A stretch of DNA of 64,000 nucleotides from Suillus spraguei (lineage: Eukaryota > Basidiomycota > Agaricomycetes > Boletales > Suillaceae), in contig JABCPU010000172.1 of assembly GCA_016800925.1 (NCBI GenBank), positions 1 through 64,000 of the forward strand, given 5' to 3'. The translations under genes and the position numbers were made by a program. Positions 11,768 to 22,604 of the stretch are shown piece after piece (the stretch's first letter is position 1; each line of letters starts with the position of its first letter). Under the pieces are notes generated by a model. The model saw only the letters and a list, made by a program, of their open reading frames with translations, did no database searches and was not told the origin of the DNA.

Positions 11768-13318
11768 GTTGTGAGTATATCGATCCTCCTCCAAGCTCGA
11801 GCCACGCTGATCCAAGCCATTGCCAACTATTCACAGTTTGTGAGTATGTTGATCCTCCTTCAAGCCGGAGCCATGCTGATCGAAGTCCTTGCCCACCGTT
11901 GGCAGGATATGAGCGTGTCGATACTCCTCCGGGCTCGAGCTATGCCGATAGAAGTCCTTGGTCACTGTTCGCAGAGTGAGTGTGTTGATCCTCCTTCGAG
12001 CTCGAGCCGTGCTGATTGAAGTCGTTGCACACTGTTCGCAGGGTGTGAGTGTGTCAATCTTCCTCTGAGCCCAAGTCATGCTGATCAAAGTCCTTTCCCA
12101 CTGTCCGTAGCCTGTGAGTGTGTCGATCTTATTTCGAGCTCAGGCCATGCTGATCGAAGTACTTGTCCACTGTCCGCAGGATGTGTGCTGATCCTCCTTT
12201 GAACCCGATCCACGTTGATTGCCGTCCTCTCGCGTTGTTCGTAGTATGTGAGTGTGTCGATCCTGCTTGAGCTCGAGCCATGCTGATACAATTCATTGCC
12301 TACCTATTGACAGTGGGTGAATATATCGATCCTCCTTCGAGCTCGAGCCATACTGATCCAAGTCGTTTCCCACTGTTTGCAGGATGTGAGTGTGTTGATC
12401 CCCCTTCGATCTCGTGCCATGCTGATCAAAGTCATTGCACACTGTTCGCAGGGTGTGAGTGTGTCGATCTTCCTTCGAGCTCGAGCCATATTGATAGAAC
12501 TCCTTGTCCACTGTTCACAGGGTGCGAGTGTGTTGATCCTCCTTCAAGCTCGAGTCATGCTGATCGAAGTCCTTGCCCACTGTTTGCAGTTTGTGAGTGT
12601 GTCGATCCTCCTTCAAACTAGAACCATCCTGATCGAAGTCCTTGCCCACTATTCGCAGGTTGTAAGTGTCCCAATTCTCCTTTGAGCTCTAGCCATGCTC
12701 ATCGAGTCGTTGCCTATCTTTCGCAACATGTGAGTGTGTCGATCCTCCTTCGAGCGCGAGCGATGCTGAAAGAACTCCTTGTCTACTGTTCCCAGGATGT
12801 GAGTGTGTCGATCCTCCGAGTCCGAGTCATGCTCATCGAGGTCCTTACCCATATTTCACAGGATGTGGGTGCGTTGATGCTCCTTCGAGCTCAAGCCATG
12901 CTCCTCGACGTCCTTGCCCACTACTTATTCGCAGTTCGTGAGTGTGTCGATCCTCCTTCGAGCTCGGGCCATGTTCATCGAAGTCTTTGCACACTGTTTG
13001 CAGTATGTAAGTTTCGATCTTCCTCCGAGCTCGACCCATGCTGATCGAAGTCCTTTCCACTATCCCCAGGCTGTAAGTGTGTCGATGTTCCTTCGAGCTT
13101 GAGCCATTCTGATAGAAGTCCTTGCCCACCATTCATAGTATGTCGATCCTCCTTCAGGCTCGAGCCATGCTGATTCAATTATGCGCAGGTTGTGAGTGTG
13201 TCAACCCTCCTTCCAGCTTGATCCATGCTAATCGAAGGCCTTGCCCACTGTTTGCAGGTTGTAAGTGTGTTGATTCTTCTTCAAGCTCGAGCCCGTACTG
13301 ATCAAAGTTATCGCCTCC
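11768..13318 (+). repeat. 69-bp tandem array of intron-like units, about 23 copies
   Basis: About 23 imperfect head-to-tail units, mostly 69 bp, some 50-73 bp. The typical unit starts after a 3-nt spacer with GTGAGTGTGTCGATCC, has the palindrome TCGAGCTCGA, then CATGCTGATC, and ends TTCGCAG. Each unit therefore carries a 5' splice site consensus, a CTGAT branch-like site and a CAG 3' end, about the size of the introns elsewhere in the window. Because 69 is a multiple of three, long open frames appear on both strands with a 23-residue period; I treat these as a by-product. No array-free paralogue is in the window. Confidence 0.85.
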
Positions 13319-13588
13319 AAGCCGTATGATATGTATCAGCTTATTTTGACAGATACTGAATTGTAAGGCGCTTATGATTTAAATAAACTGATTGAAACTG
13401 ATGATATGATATATAGGGGTCGGATTTGATTGTCGCAGGATCGTTGATCACGCCTCTGCTATTTGGTGCTTCGCAACTTCACACGCACGCATCTGCTATC
13501 CTTGTTGATCCCCTTCGGCTGCTCAGTCTGATCAACGAAAGGGTATGTCAAACGTGAAATCACAGGCTTGTGCTTTACTCATTGTTTA

Positions 13589-14596
13589 CAGCTCTTTGCA
13601 TAAAGGATGGCAGTGGCGTCATTTTTTTCGTTCAATTAGGAAACATTAGACTTAGTGAAATTTCGCTCATGTAGCCTTACTATACTATCATCATTATCAT
13701 CTCTGCAACATGGGATTTCGCAAGATCAGTCGCGATGTGAAACTTGCAGCAATCCGACTCCATGAGCGAGACCTTCTAAGCCTCCGCAATATCCTAGATT
13801 CCTGTGGATTTTCCGAGCGCACCTGGTTTCGGATTTTGAAGCTCTGGCGCGAAACCGGCGACGTCGTGAACCATCGACCTACATTACGTGGTCGTCTGCG
13901 TGCTCTTGATCATGAAGATATTGATTGTCTGCTTCGTCTCATAAGGCAAAATCCTGACTATTTTTTGGACGAACTCACGCACCTCCTTGCAACAAATCAA
14001 TTCATATCTGTACATTTCACAACAATCTTTCGCGAGCTCGAACGTGCTAATGTGAGCTACAAAAAACTCAAGCGCATTGCCAAGGAACGCAACGAAACTC
14101 TGTGAGTTTATCGCACGTGTGGCTCAGTATGATCCACAGGATTTAGGATTCATTGACGAGACATCAAAGGACGAGCGCACACTCAGTAGACGCTATGGTC
14201 GATCAAAAACAGGCATTGTGCGTGGACGCCGGACATCCACAGAAGCCCTCACACTAGATGGTATTGTTGCTGCAACAGTTGTTGAAGGCTCGAGGACTGC
14301 ACAGGCTTATCGTCTTCGCCATCGTCGTTAGAGTCGGGTTCCTCATCCATGTCATCCTCTGAAGGTCCCTCGATTCGAGTATTGTTGTCATCAGGGCCAT
14401 TAGAAATGGAATCGAGGTCACTCAGGCTGTCATAATCTAGTAGACTCTTGTATTTTTTAGATGCAGCGATAGTTATAAACACCATAATAATGATTTGAAG
14501 AGAAGATGGTGTACAGTGAGCGAAATTTCACCAAGTCTAACATTTCCTAATTGAACGAAAAAATGACGCCACTGCCATCCTTTATGCAAAGAGCTG
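13589..14596 (+). mobile_element. Tc1/mariner element, internally deleted
   Basis: A 1008-bp element starts CAGCTCTTTGCATAAAGG and ends with its reverse complement. The inverted repeats are about 80 bp (13589-13669 and 14517-14596) with few mismatches. It is flanked by TA on both sides (13587-13588, 14597-14598), the target duplication of Tc1/mariner. It is shorter than the usual 1.3 kb or more, in line with the truncated transposase. A partial second copy of the right inverted repeat follows at 14599-14618 and continues at 16082-16126 after an inserted element. Confidence 0.88.
13710..14331 (+). pseudogene. Tc1/mariner transposase pseudogene
   Basis: The first 131 codons encode the N-terminal helix-turn-helix part (FRKISRDVKLAAIRLHERDL, then SERTWFRILKLWRETGD), followed by the linker DELTHLLATN. 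A 1-bp frameshift near 14090 moves the frame to AQYDPQDLGFIDETSKDERT, which holds the first catalytic Asp of the DDE/D triad (GFIDE) and the following RRYGRSKTG. The remainder of the catalytic domain, with the second and third acidic residues, is absent; the frame runs into unrelated low-complexity sequence before the right end. It cannot be active. Confidence 0.85.
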
Positions 14597-15313
14597 TAAT
14601 TTCACTAAGTCCAACATTGGATGACTTTCCGTAGGCTGAAATATTCTGATTAGAATATCATATCATATATTTACCCTTATTAGGCAGGTGTGCCGCGATG
14701 CCGGTGTTCATTTACAGTCAGTTCGTAACCATGTGTCATCTACCCCCCCCCCCCCCCCAATAGACTTTACAGACGACTTACATCCGTTTTAGGCCACTAA
14801 CGCCAGCGATATCCGCTGACATAATCAGCCTTGCTTGAGATGCATGTCACACAATGCGGCACCTCGCGCAGTAATACTGAGGTACGTTTCGACTTTTCGT
14901 CAAGTACGCTAAAGTCTTTCTCTCCCGCCACTATCTAGGTGATTCTAAGTGCCCAGCACGACATCCCCAGTTCTCTGTGCCCACTAATGGAGTGCCTACC
15001 TGACCTGTATGCCACCGGTGCCTCCAATCTCGCCCAATGCAACCTAGTAGTATCGATTTCCCGTCACTTCTTACGTTCTATCTGTGAAAACTTCCTCTTG
15101 AACAGTCAAAATCAAGCCGGCACCATTGTATTCTCTTCCTTTTGGCTTTGCGCGCTCCCGTTGCACTGTTACTAGCGCAGGGTCCATGACTATTTTTTTT
15201 ACTATGAATATGCCCACCCCTTGCATCCGACGGCTCAACATACACTTCTAGCATATAAAGGTCGTGTACCGGTAGCCACAAGGTAAGTAACTCAAACACT
15301 CAGAGTCCGTTCA

Positions 15314-15488
15314 ATGTCTGATACTACTATTCTCTCCCAATCTCATAGCCAGGCGATTCCCGAGTTGCGCTATGATGGCGCAAAGAATGCATATATGTGT
15401 GATGACTTAGGAAAGTGGCGGGCCCACCCAGGGATCGCACAGACTGTCACTCGCGTGCAGCGGTCTGAAGGCTCTCAGGCGTATGAGG
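15314..15488 (+). other. Coding-like exon inside the Harbinger derivative
   Basis: An open frame starts at ATG 15314 and meets a good donor (GTAAGA) at 15489. Its residues (AIPELRYDGAKNAYMCDD) look like real coding sequence, not transposase. It may be a captured host exon, or the separated first exon of the HNH-like gene that begins just beyond the element. It is antisense to the transposase remnant side of the element. Family not recognised. Confidence 0.35.
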
Positions 15489-15599
15489 TAAGACTTTGTC
15501 GTTCTTGTACTCGAGCAGCTTAGACAAGTATCATGTTTCAATGTACCTGTGCAGCTTGAATAGTAGTTGTTTTGCACCTCCACCCTAACTAACCCTATG

Positions 15600-15943
15600 A
15601 GTCCGGCCCGAGGTATTGGTGTCTCATACCAGGCTTGCGCAAAGCCTGCAGTAAGTAGTGAGGAGAAGGTGGGCACATCAACGCCCATTGTAGTGATGAA
15701 GGCTCTATCATGTTGACTATCGTATAGCACCTTCCATGGGGTGTTGATATGAGGATTTGGAAGTAGTTGGGGTCGGCAAAGGTACAAACGATGTGGGTGC
15801 CGAGTGTCAATGCGCTCTTGTTGTGATACCTCACTCCCGGCAATGATAGCAGCAGCAAGCACCATAAGTCTCTCATCGTCATCGAAATGTTCAGCCTCGT
15901 CTTTGTCGAGAAGCAGCTGCTGGACTGCAAAGCTATCGTCCAT
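15600..15943 (-). pseudogene. Harbinger-type transposase, N-terminal fragment
   Basis: Starts at ATG 15943 and reads about 112 residues. They include LYLCRPQLLPNP, DRAFITTMGVDVPTFSSLL and YETPIPR, a pattern I know from the N-terminal region of basidiomycete DDE_Tnp_4 (PIF/Harbinger) transposases. Homology ends near 15600, before any catalytic DDE residue. The frame stays open further but in unrelated sequence. A remnant only. Confidence 0.65.
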
Positions 15944-16144
15944 CAAGGACCAGACTAAATTTAATTGAATGAGCGTACGGGGGATTATTCCAGTATAGAT
16001 TAACATATCAGCGACGTTTGGTAAATTTTTGAGACTCCGGTATATTCTAATCAGAATATTTCAGCCTACGGAAAGTCATCCATTTCCTAATTGAACGAAA
16101 ATTTCACGCCACTGCCGTCCTTTATGCAAGTAAATACTTTGTAT

Positions 16145-17308
16145 ATGTATGAGATGTCGCTCTGCTCAGAACCGTCTGTTCGGAACCCTGAATCTTCAGG
16201 CCGCGATATCGATTCTGACTATAACATCAACCACGACCGTATTAAAACCCCAAGTCCAGATCTCCTAGAAAGTAGCTACGACGAATTCACCCCGACAAAG
16301 AAAAAGACTCCCACTACCTATTCAACTCCTACTAATCGCTCACAAACCCAATCTGCTCTTTCTTCTGGAACCCGTAAGGTATTCAAAAAATTTTGTGCCA
16401 AGGTCTACGGCCAATCGGGACGGAAATGCCTCATTACGCTGGAACATAAAGATGATTTTCTGGAGATTGCTCACATCGTTCAACGCAAGAGCCAATTCAA
16501 TGAGGTAAGCAGTGTGCAAGTTATGGGATGTGCGATGCTTATGTTTTTTTAGTTCACCCTCTATGAATATTGCCTTCACATAGAATATACAAAATTTCAG
16601 GTTGATAGTAGATTAAATTTGTTCTGTTGTACGCCACATTGTATCTTCTGCGAGCTTCAAATGCTGATGTTAGTCCGCAGTAACTGGTGATTGGCATAAA
16701 TCTTTCGATAGGAACTACTGGTTTCTTTTACCGGATATTCACGCGCTGCAAGACGTATATGATTATGTCAAGACAGTTATTGCATGGAGGAAAAGTATGT
16801 CATCTGGTGAGGCCCCTCTATCTTTTCAACAAAAGGTAGGTTTCTCATAGTATTGCCAACCACTGAAATGCTCACTTTCATGCAGTGGAAATTCCGAAGG
16901 TTGAGGCAATATACCATGGTGGCCAACTACCCCGCAACAACGCTTACGAGGCAAGAGCAAGAGCAATCAGCAATAACTTATCCATATCCTTACTCTGATC
17001 TTCCGCCCCTTCTATCTCATATCACGCCTCCGTTTGTTGTCATAAACGCAGGGCCAAAGTGCGACAGAGATCAAATTGGTCGGCTTGTTCTGGAACGCTA
17101 CCCACAACCGACGGACGAGTCTCGAGAATTTCAACAGCGACTTATGCTGTTGTGTGATACTTGGGATCTTTTTCAGGGCGCCAGGAGTGCTGCTGAGGCT
17201 TGGAGGCAGAGGGACAAGGCAGAAAGGGTTGGTAAGAGAAAGAGGGAACAGGCCGACTCAGGTCCAATACCCACACGTACCACGAGATCCAAAACACGTA
17301 CGCACTGA
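16145..17308 (+). CDS. HNH-nuclease-domain-like protein
   Basis: Four exons: 16145-16504, 16601-16668, 16712-16835 and 16886-17308, all with GT-AG introns and consistent phase. The N-terminal part is Ser/Thr/Pro-rich. The core, CLITLEHKDDFLEIAHIVQR, then SRLNLFCCTPHC and WFLLPDIHALQD, has the layout of the HNH-like domain of a large Agaricomycete family (C-L-I-T, x-x-A-H-I-V, then an N/H segment); the assignment is by family memory. The C-terminus is Lys/Arg-rich, perhaps a nuclear signal. The in-frame ATG at 16124 lies in the mariner-end remnant; I prefer 16145. No break is visible. True nuclease activity is not shown. Confidence 0.6.
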
Positions 17309-17710
17309 ACTCTCCCAACAACCCAGTTCTGTAACAATGCACATTTACTAGGGAATCTCAAACGCACACTGTCACCCCGCACAAATGGGCTCGGAGGTTC
17401 CCTCACTCGCCAAGCACTCTTACATCTCTCGAAACGACCCAAGACTAAGTTAGATGATCATGAAGGCATCTGGTCAACAGATGCAATCACACTTTGGGCT
17501 AAAAATTCTTCCAGGGCCTCATCTTTACTAGATGCTGATGCTCGTGAATAATACTATTTGATTATCGTTTTGGTCTGGTCACATGTACAGTAATCACTTC
17601 TTGTCAGTCAGTTCTCTACCTTCTCATGCAACACGGTCCACCGCGTCTATCAAGATGACAACAGGTCTTACAATTGACCCTGAGGGCTTCCCTAGTGGTT
17701 TCATGAGAAG
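17309..17710. other. Spacer between HNH-like gene and XRN1 block
   Basis: No recognisable gene. A small open frame from 17583 runs into the 52-bp repeat and is unlikely to be real. Confidence 0.4.
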
Positions 17711-17764
17711 CTATGTCATACTAGGACGACTACAGAGGCGCGGACGAAAGACCGTACACCATAG
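17711..17764 (+). repeat. 52-bp dispersed repeat, copy L1, left border of XRN1 block
   Basis: Starts CTATGTCATACTAGGACG and ends CCGTACACCATAG. Its inverted copy sits at 20840-20891 with two mismatches over 52 bp, so the XRN1 fragment between them is bracketed by inverted repeats. Two more copies are at 27684-27735 (inverted) and 28882-28934 (direct). The last one again borders an XRN1 fragment. Confidence 0.85.
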
Positions 17765-17772
17765 CGTTCCAC

Positions 17773-20700
17773 CTACTTGTCCCCAAGCGTTGTACCAGAC
17801 ATAAATGGCACATCCCACACAACATCCATCGACTTTGTATTCAACCCAACGACAACACCCTTTGCAGACAACGGAACTCCACCTGAATCTTGAACCATAG
17901 TTACCCTGTCTCCCAAGGCAAAGCGCTGGTTCTGGAGTCGATAGATAGCGTGCGATGGTTTTAGAACTGCGTGACGAGGGATATTCTTCACAATGGCTTT
18001 CTTGATTCCAGCTTTGGACCTGTTCTTATTGATGTCATCGGCAACCTGTTCAATTTCTTTGACAGTGCTCTAAAGACAGTTTTGAATGAAACGTGACTCG
18101 GGATAAACGACGATTCCATACCTTCGCTAGGCTGTCCGAGAATAGGGAAACTGGCTCAAGATCTCGGACCCCCTTCGATTTGAACCACGACTTTACTTCC
18201 TTGACCCCAGCATCAGCGTGAAAGTCAAAGATGTCCGTAGCGCGAGCCATATCTATCATCCTAGAGATGAGATCAAGGAATTATCGGGCAAATCCAACAG
18301 CTTACCGTCGCCCCCTTGGTCCAGACAGGACCAACCTTATATTCACGAATGAGGTCAACTGCCTTCTCGCTAAACTCCCAATAACGACCAGCCTTCCGTG
18401 AGTAGTCAATAACTTTCAAGCCCTTGGCCTCGAACTTGATGCTCAGTCCGAGATTGTTCTTTTGATGATCGGTGGGAACCATGAAGCTTGACGTGATTTT
18501 GGAGAGCGCTCTGGGTGACATTCCGATTGTGGAAGCTGCTTTGAACGATGGCAAGTAGTGCTGTGAAATACGATTATCAACAATAATCTTGAACTTGTTA
18601 TGCTCCGTTTTATCTGAAAGGAAGAACTACGAGATCATTTAGAAAGATAAATTGTGGTAGGGCATTGTGACATACTGCCAGAACAACAGACAAAGCGCTG
18701 TCAGTAGTTGAAGACACCTGGGCAGCCACACCATACGCGTGTTCGCCGGGGAAGAAAATGTTCGTTTCGTCAGGAAATTCCTCCGACAGAGGTGGAGCAT
18801 CCTTCTCGAGGAACCTGGGATCTTCGGATGCAACTTCTGAAATGACCATCTGGACGGCTTGTTCGAGTTCTTTTTCGGGTCCTTCGTAGTCTTTAACCAA
18901 TGCGCCTGATTCTAAGCGTTTCAAACCTGCACGAATGTGTAACGAGCGGACGTCCATAAAGTACCATCACGCACCTTTTAGCGGACGGACGTGCACCAGG
19001 ACATCGACGACCAGTGATCACTCCACATCTCTTCGAATATAGCGTCTCAATCCGTTCAGCTTTTCCCTTCCAATGGCTCAAGCTCTGGTGGGAATGCGGA
19101 TTGGGAACAACCTTCGCCAGAGTACCAGGCACGAGTTCCAACTTCTTGTACTTGAACAATGAATCGGACACGGCCGTGACCAGCCCTTCTTGCAAGAAAG
19201 CCCAACCGATGAAAGTGCGTTTGCCAACCATTTCCTGGGCGATATCCTCTACCTTGCGGTTTTCGTGAGGATTTTGTATGTGAACTGCCATTGACTTGTT
19301 GCGGCTTTCGGAACGAACCGTGTACATTGACACCGTGAAAGCCTAGTTGTGCTGTGTGGGGTAATGTACTCACAAAGGGAATCCAGCGAGAGCTTTTGCA
19401 CCGAGGCATACACCTTCGCATAGTCCAGGGACGAGATGGAGTCCATCAAGATTTGGAAGGTCGAAGAATTCCATCTTACATGTGCAACGATATATAGGAG
19501 GGAAGAAATCCGGTAACGATGAAGGATAGACTGTGGACTCTCCAGGACTGAAGATAAATTTGGTACTGGTTCCAAACCCATTGCGGCGGCGTTCCTCTGG
19601 GGTCAACCTATGTTCTCGAGCTGCACACATGGGACGATGACGAACTACAACCAAAAAGCGGAATTTGCTACTCACATTTCATTGCTCGTAACAGCCGCTG
19701 CTCATCAATAAAGGGAATCTTAACGATTGCTTCCCATTCTTGCTTCTTTCCATTTAAGTCTTGCTCAAATTCAAGAGGGTAAAAGTCCAATATCGGTGAA
19801 TTTGGATCGTACATTAGGTCCTATGGTTGATTAGTCTAATGCATGACACAGGCCACTGAACATACTTGATATGCTATCGGAATATGTTCCATGCTTGCAG
19901 ACGGGAGGACGCCCATCAGTTGTTCGAAAGGACGGAAAGACAGCTCGAACATGAACGACTTGTCACCAAGGTCGCGTAAATCTTGAAGAAAATGTGAACA
20001 TAGCACAATGAGGACAGGGAATGTAAAAAGTACCAGATATCCGCGGGGCGTGATGGTAATTGTAAAACCAGCCCCAGGAGGCGATCCCACTGTAATAGTG
20101 ATGCATAACCCATTGTAGACCCTCTGCGTAGCGGTATATCAAGTCGTCCATCTCTTTAGGGTCATCATAGGAGATTCCAAGTTTCTCCTGTCGTGCAACC
20201 GGTTGGTCTGACGAACGGTATACAAGGCGGGGACGCACCTTGTAATATCCTCTCTTCCATTCGGACATTTTGTCGTTGATGGATTGTTCATGTCGTGCGT
20301 CAAAACCCCCACCTTCTTCATCATCCACCACAGGGGCCTTGTCAAATTTCTTTGACACTCGATCTACTGCAGCCCTACCTTCATCATCATCTTCCTCCAC
20401 ATCTTCCTACTCGCTCTCACTATTACTGTCTCCGTTGGCCTGCTCTGGATCAGTTTCTGCCAAGGGTTCGTCCAAAAATCCTGGGAGCCGCCATGTGACA
20501 AGATTTTGATCCTCTTCATCGTACTCATCCCATGTAACCGACAGATGCAACTCCTCCGCCAGGGTGCTGATGAACTTCCGTTCCCGAGCGGGAAACGTAT
20601 TAGGCATTGTCAGGGCCGCAGTACGGTGCTGTGAGGGTTTCCTGGGGTTTTGCAATACAAACTGCTGTACTTGATCAAAAATGTCTCGTTGAGGGCGCGT

Positions 20701-20839
20701 AAGAACTAACATGGACTAATTGTTAGTTGTCGACAGGAAGAATGGAAAACTGTACCAAGCTTAGCACGCATGCGCGCAAGTTCCATTTCTTCTACGTGTT
20801 TGCTCCGCTTTCCTTTGAACCAATTCGAGTCCACATATT
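17773..20839 (-). pseudogene. XRN1: 5'-3' exoribonuclease 1 (Xrn1), internal fragment, copy 1
   Basis: Xrn1 degrades decapped mRNA in the cytoplasm. The fragment starts within the protein (GKRSKHVEEMELARMRAKL near 20800). It continues with the conserved second exonuclease region (YAEGLQWVMHHYYSG, ASWGWFYNYHHAPRISG), then FDLPNLDGLHLVPGLC, FFPGEHAYGVAAQVS and LQNQRFALGDRVTMVQDSGG. It stops at the donor after SGTTLGDK at 17773. Introns are retained. The catalytic N-terminal region CR1 and the C-terminal tail are absent. A TAG at 20407 interrupts an acidic run (Glu expected). Both ends coincide with the inverted 52-bp repeats. Not functional as an exonuclease. Confidence 0.85.
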
Positions 20840-20891
20840 CTATGGTGTACGGTCTTTCGTCCGCACCCCTGTAGTCGTCCTAGTATGACAT
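20840..20891 (-). repeat. 52-bp dispersed repeat, copy R1, right border of XRN1 block
   Basis: Reverse complement of the repeat at 17711-17764 with two mismatches. Its inner edge lies directly against the first XRN1 exon piece. The outermost two bases differ from the other copies. No clear target duplication is visible outside the pair. Confidence 0.85.
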
Positions 20892-21317
20892 GTAGGACCT
20901 GTGGATGGCATGTATGATGCTGTCATCGAACGCCTACAACGATGGACGGTTCACGAAAGGGACTTGTATACTTAGCAAGCCGTGTGTCTGCTCTCGCCTG
21001 TACCTCCACTCCTTTCCGCTCACTCTGGCGCCTTCAGGTGTCGTTCGCATATGTTCGAGCCACGTCAGCATTTGCTGACGTGCGCTGGGCAGATGCGTTA
21101 AGCACTGGAAAAGGGCTTGTACCTTAAGGGAGAAGAGGCTAATATCGAGGATGGTTGGGATGATATTTTATTAACTTGACCTATGTATCTATAGCATATT
21201 CTAATGTCACACCTGTCAAGTACCCGCCGCTACCCGTTGTGAGACCCGTACCCATTGGTACCCTTGGGTGTACGGGTACGGGTATGGGTCTGACCTTCGA
21301 TACCCGCGGGGAAACCC
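20892..21317. other. Spacer with TACCCG-rich low-complexity DNA
   Basis: From about 21218 to 21310 the sequence is rich in TACCCG and its complement (GTACCC, TACGGGTACGGG), a pattern able to fold on itself. No gene was recognised. The open frame from 20942 has no signature. Confidence 0.5.
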
Positions 21318-22240
21318 CTACGGCTGCCACCCGGGGGTCGCTGTTGGCCGACGTCGAGGGTCCGAAGCTTGCGCATCTTTGACTGACTCCGATATCTCGT
21401 TCTTGAACCCTTCCTGCAAATTAACATCAGCATTAACGTTCTTGACTTTGGAATATAGCTTACATTTGTCTTGAACGCTGAGATTAGTGGAGTTACCATT
21501 TTCCACACCCAACCATAATCACTCATCATCTTCTCCTGCTCAGAAGTCGAGCGCTGGAGGAACAGTGCAATCTGCAGCTGAATGTTGCGTTCCGGGATAT
21601 TGTGATAATCTTCAATACTCCGCGGGAACTGCATGTCATGCTGTCTCCGAATGCGAGTTTCTTGCGATTTCAATGTGTTGCGCTGAGTAAGGAGCGGGAG
21701 GAGGGATTTGAGGTAGTTGTAGCGGATCTGAGACAACGCGTCGTCCATATCGTGCTGGAAGCGCTTCATAGGTCGTGCATCGTTATGCAGCTCCTTTAGA
21801 ACATTGTCAGACTCATCCAAAGTTGCAAACAAACAAAGACGTACATTAATGGCAGCGAGATAATCAACCTGGATAAAGTCTTCAGTATCTACTCCCATTA
21901 TTGAATCATCGATGCGGTTATACCTGCTAAGGACTTCTTGGCGGTATTCTGCAGCCTGGCATGCAGTGAGAAGTAGGATATCTTCTTGATGCTGCCTCCT
22001 CAGCTCCGTTATCTTGTCTTCGACAATTGCTAGCGTCTCTACCGGTGCAGTGTTCGGAGTGGCTTTGAGTTCCTTCAACCTGTAGAAGCTCGACGACCTA
22101 AGCCAAGATACAGCGAAGAAGAGCACTTACGAAGGACCATTATAAGACCCCTTGGATGTACTGAGCGAAGTGGTGCCTGCTAATGGCCAAGTCGTCTGGG
22201 TTAGCAGAATGGAGAGGGATGTGTCATTCGCGAAACCCAT
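21318..22240 (-). CDS. Hypothetical coiled-coil protein
   Basis: Starts at ATG 22240 (MGFANDTSLSILLTQTTWPL). An intron with donor GTAAGT near 22125 joins an exon that covers most of the protein, and a second intron near 21490-21440 (GTAAGC to TTGCAG) leads to a short last exon ending at TAG 21318-21320. The product is about 280 residues, with long helical, charged stretches (AIVEDKITELRRQHQEDILL; LPLLTQRNTLKSQETRIRRQ) that predict coiled coils. No domain was recognised. It is open throughout with good splice signals. It lies head to tail with the F-box gene upstream on the same strand. Confidence 0.55.
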
Positions 22241-22604
22241 TTTTCCCTTTGTTCGCTTCTTCGGGTTGTCGTAGGCCACTTGCAGAAGACATCGTGTCTA
22301 GCAGGAAATCATGGACCTGACTTTGAAAGAATACCAACTACGGGAAAATTCGAGGTGACAAGTGTGCGGCAGAGGCGAAATTCTGATAATCGTTCAATGT
22401 CAACATGATTTATTGCCGAGCAGACAGTTGTTACCAGTTCTGTATTACTTGAACGGCTACAGTTGCTTATACACTACTAATGTATACATTATGAACAAGT
22501 CGACTGTATGTGAATTGATTTTGGGGTGATGGAGATGAGTATACTGCACTAATCAATATGATTACCTGGAAGATCATACTTTGAGAGTATGTGTCTAAGT
22601 CAGA
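22241..22604. other. Intergenic region
   Basis: Holds the presumed promoter of the coiled-coil gene and the 3' flank of the F-box gene. Nothing specific was recognised. Confidence 0.4.

Larger units (their letters stand above)
14619..16081 (-). mobile_element. PIF/Harbinger-derived element nested in a mariner end
   Basis: Terminal inverted repeats of 40 bp, perfect, start GGATGACTTTCCGTAGGC (14619-14658 and 16042-16081). The flanks are ATT on both sides (14616-14618, 16082-16084), a 3-bp target duplication as in Harbinger elements, though ATT differs from the usual TWA. The insertion site is inside a partial mariner inverted repeat. It carries only the start of a transposase on the minus strand (15600-15943), a run of 16 C at 14743-14758, and other sequence of unknown origin. 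A non-autonomous deletion derivative. Confidence 0.8.

Noticed and set aside
11771..13178. Long open frames on both strands of the 69-bp array with a 23-residue period
   Set aside because: Explained by a stop-poor unit whose length is a multiple of three; frames exist on both strands and in more than one phase, and no start, stop or domain marks a protein.
15407..16006. Full 199-codon minus frame as a Harbinger transposase
   Set aside because: Only 15600-15943 resembles the family; the rest is antisense to other sequence.
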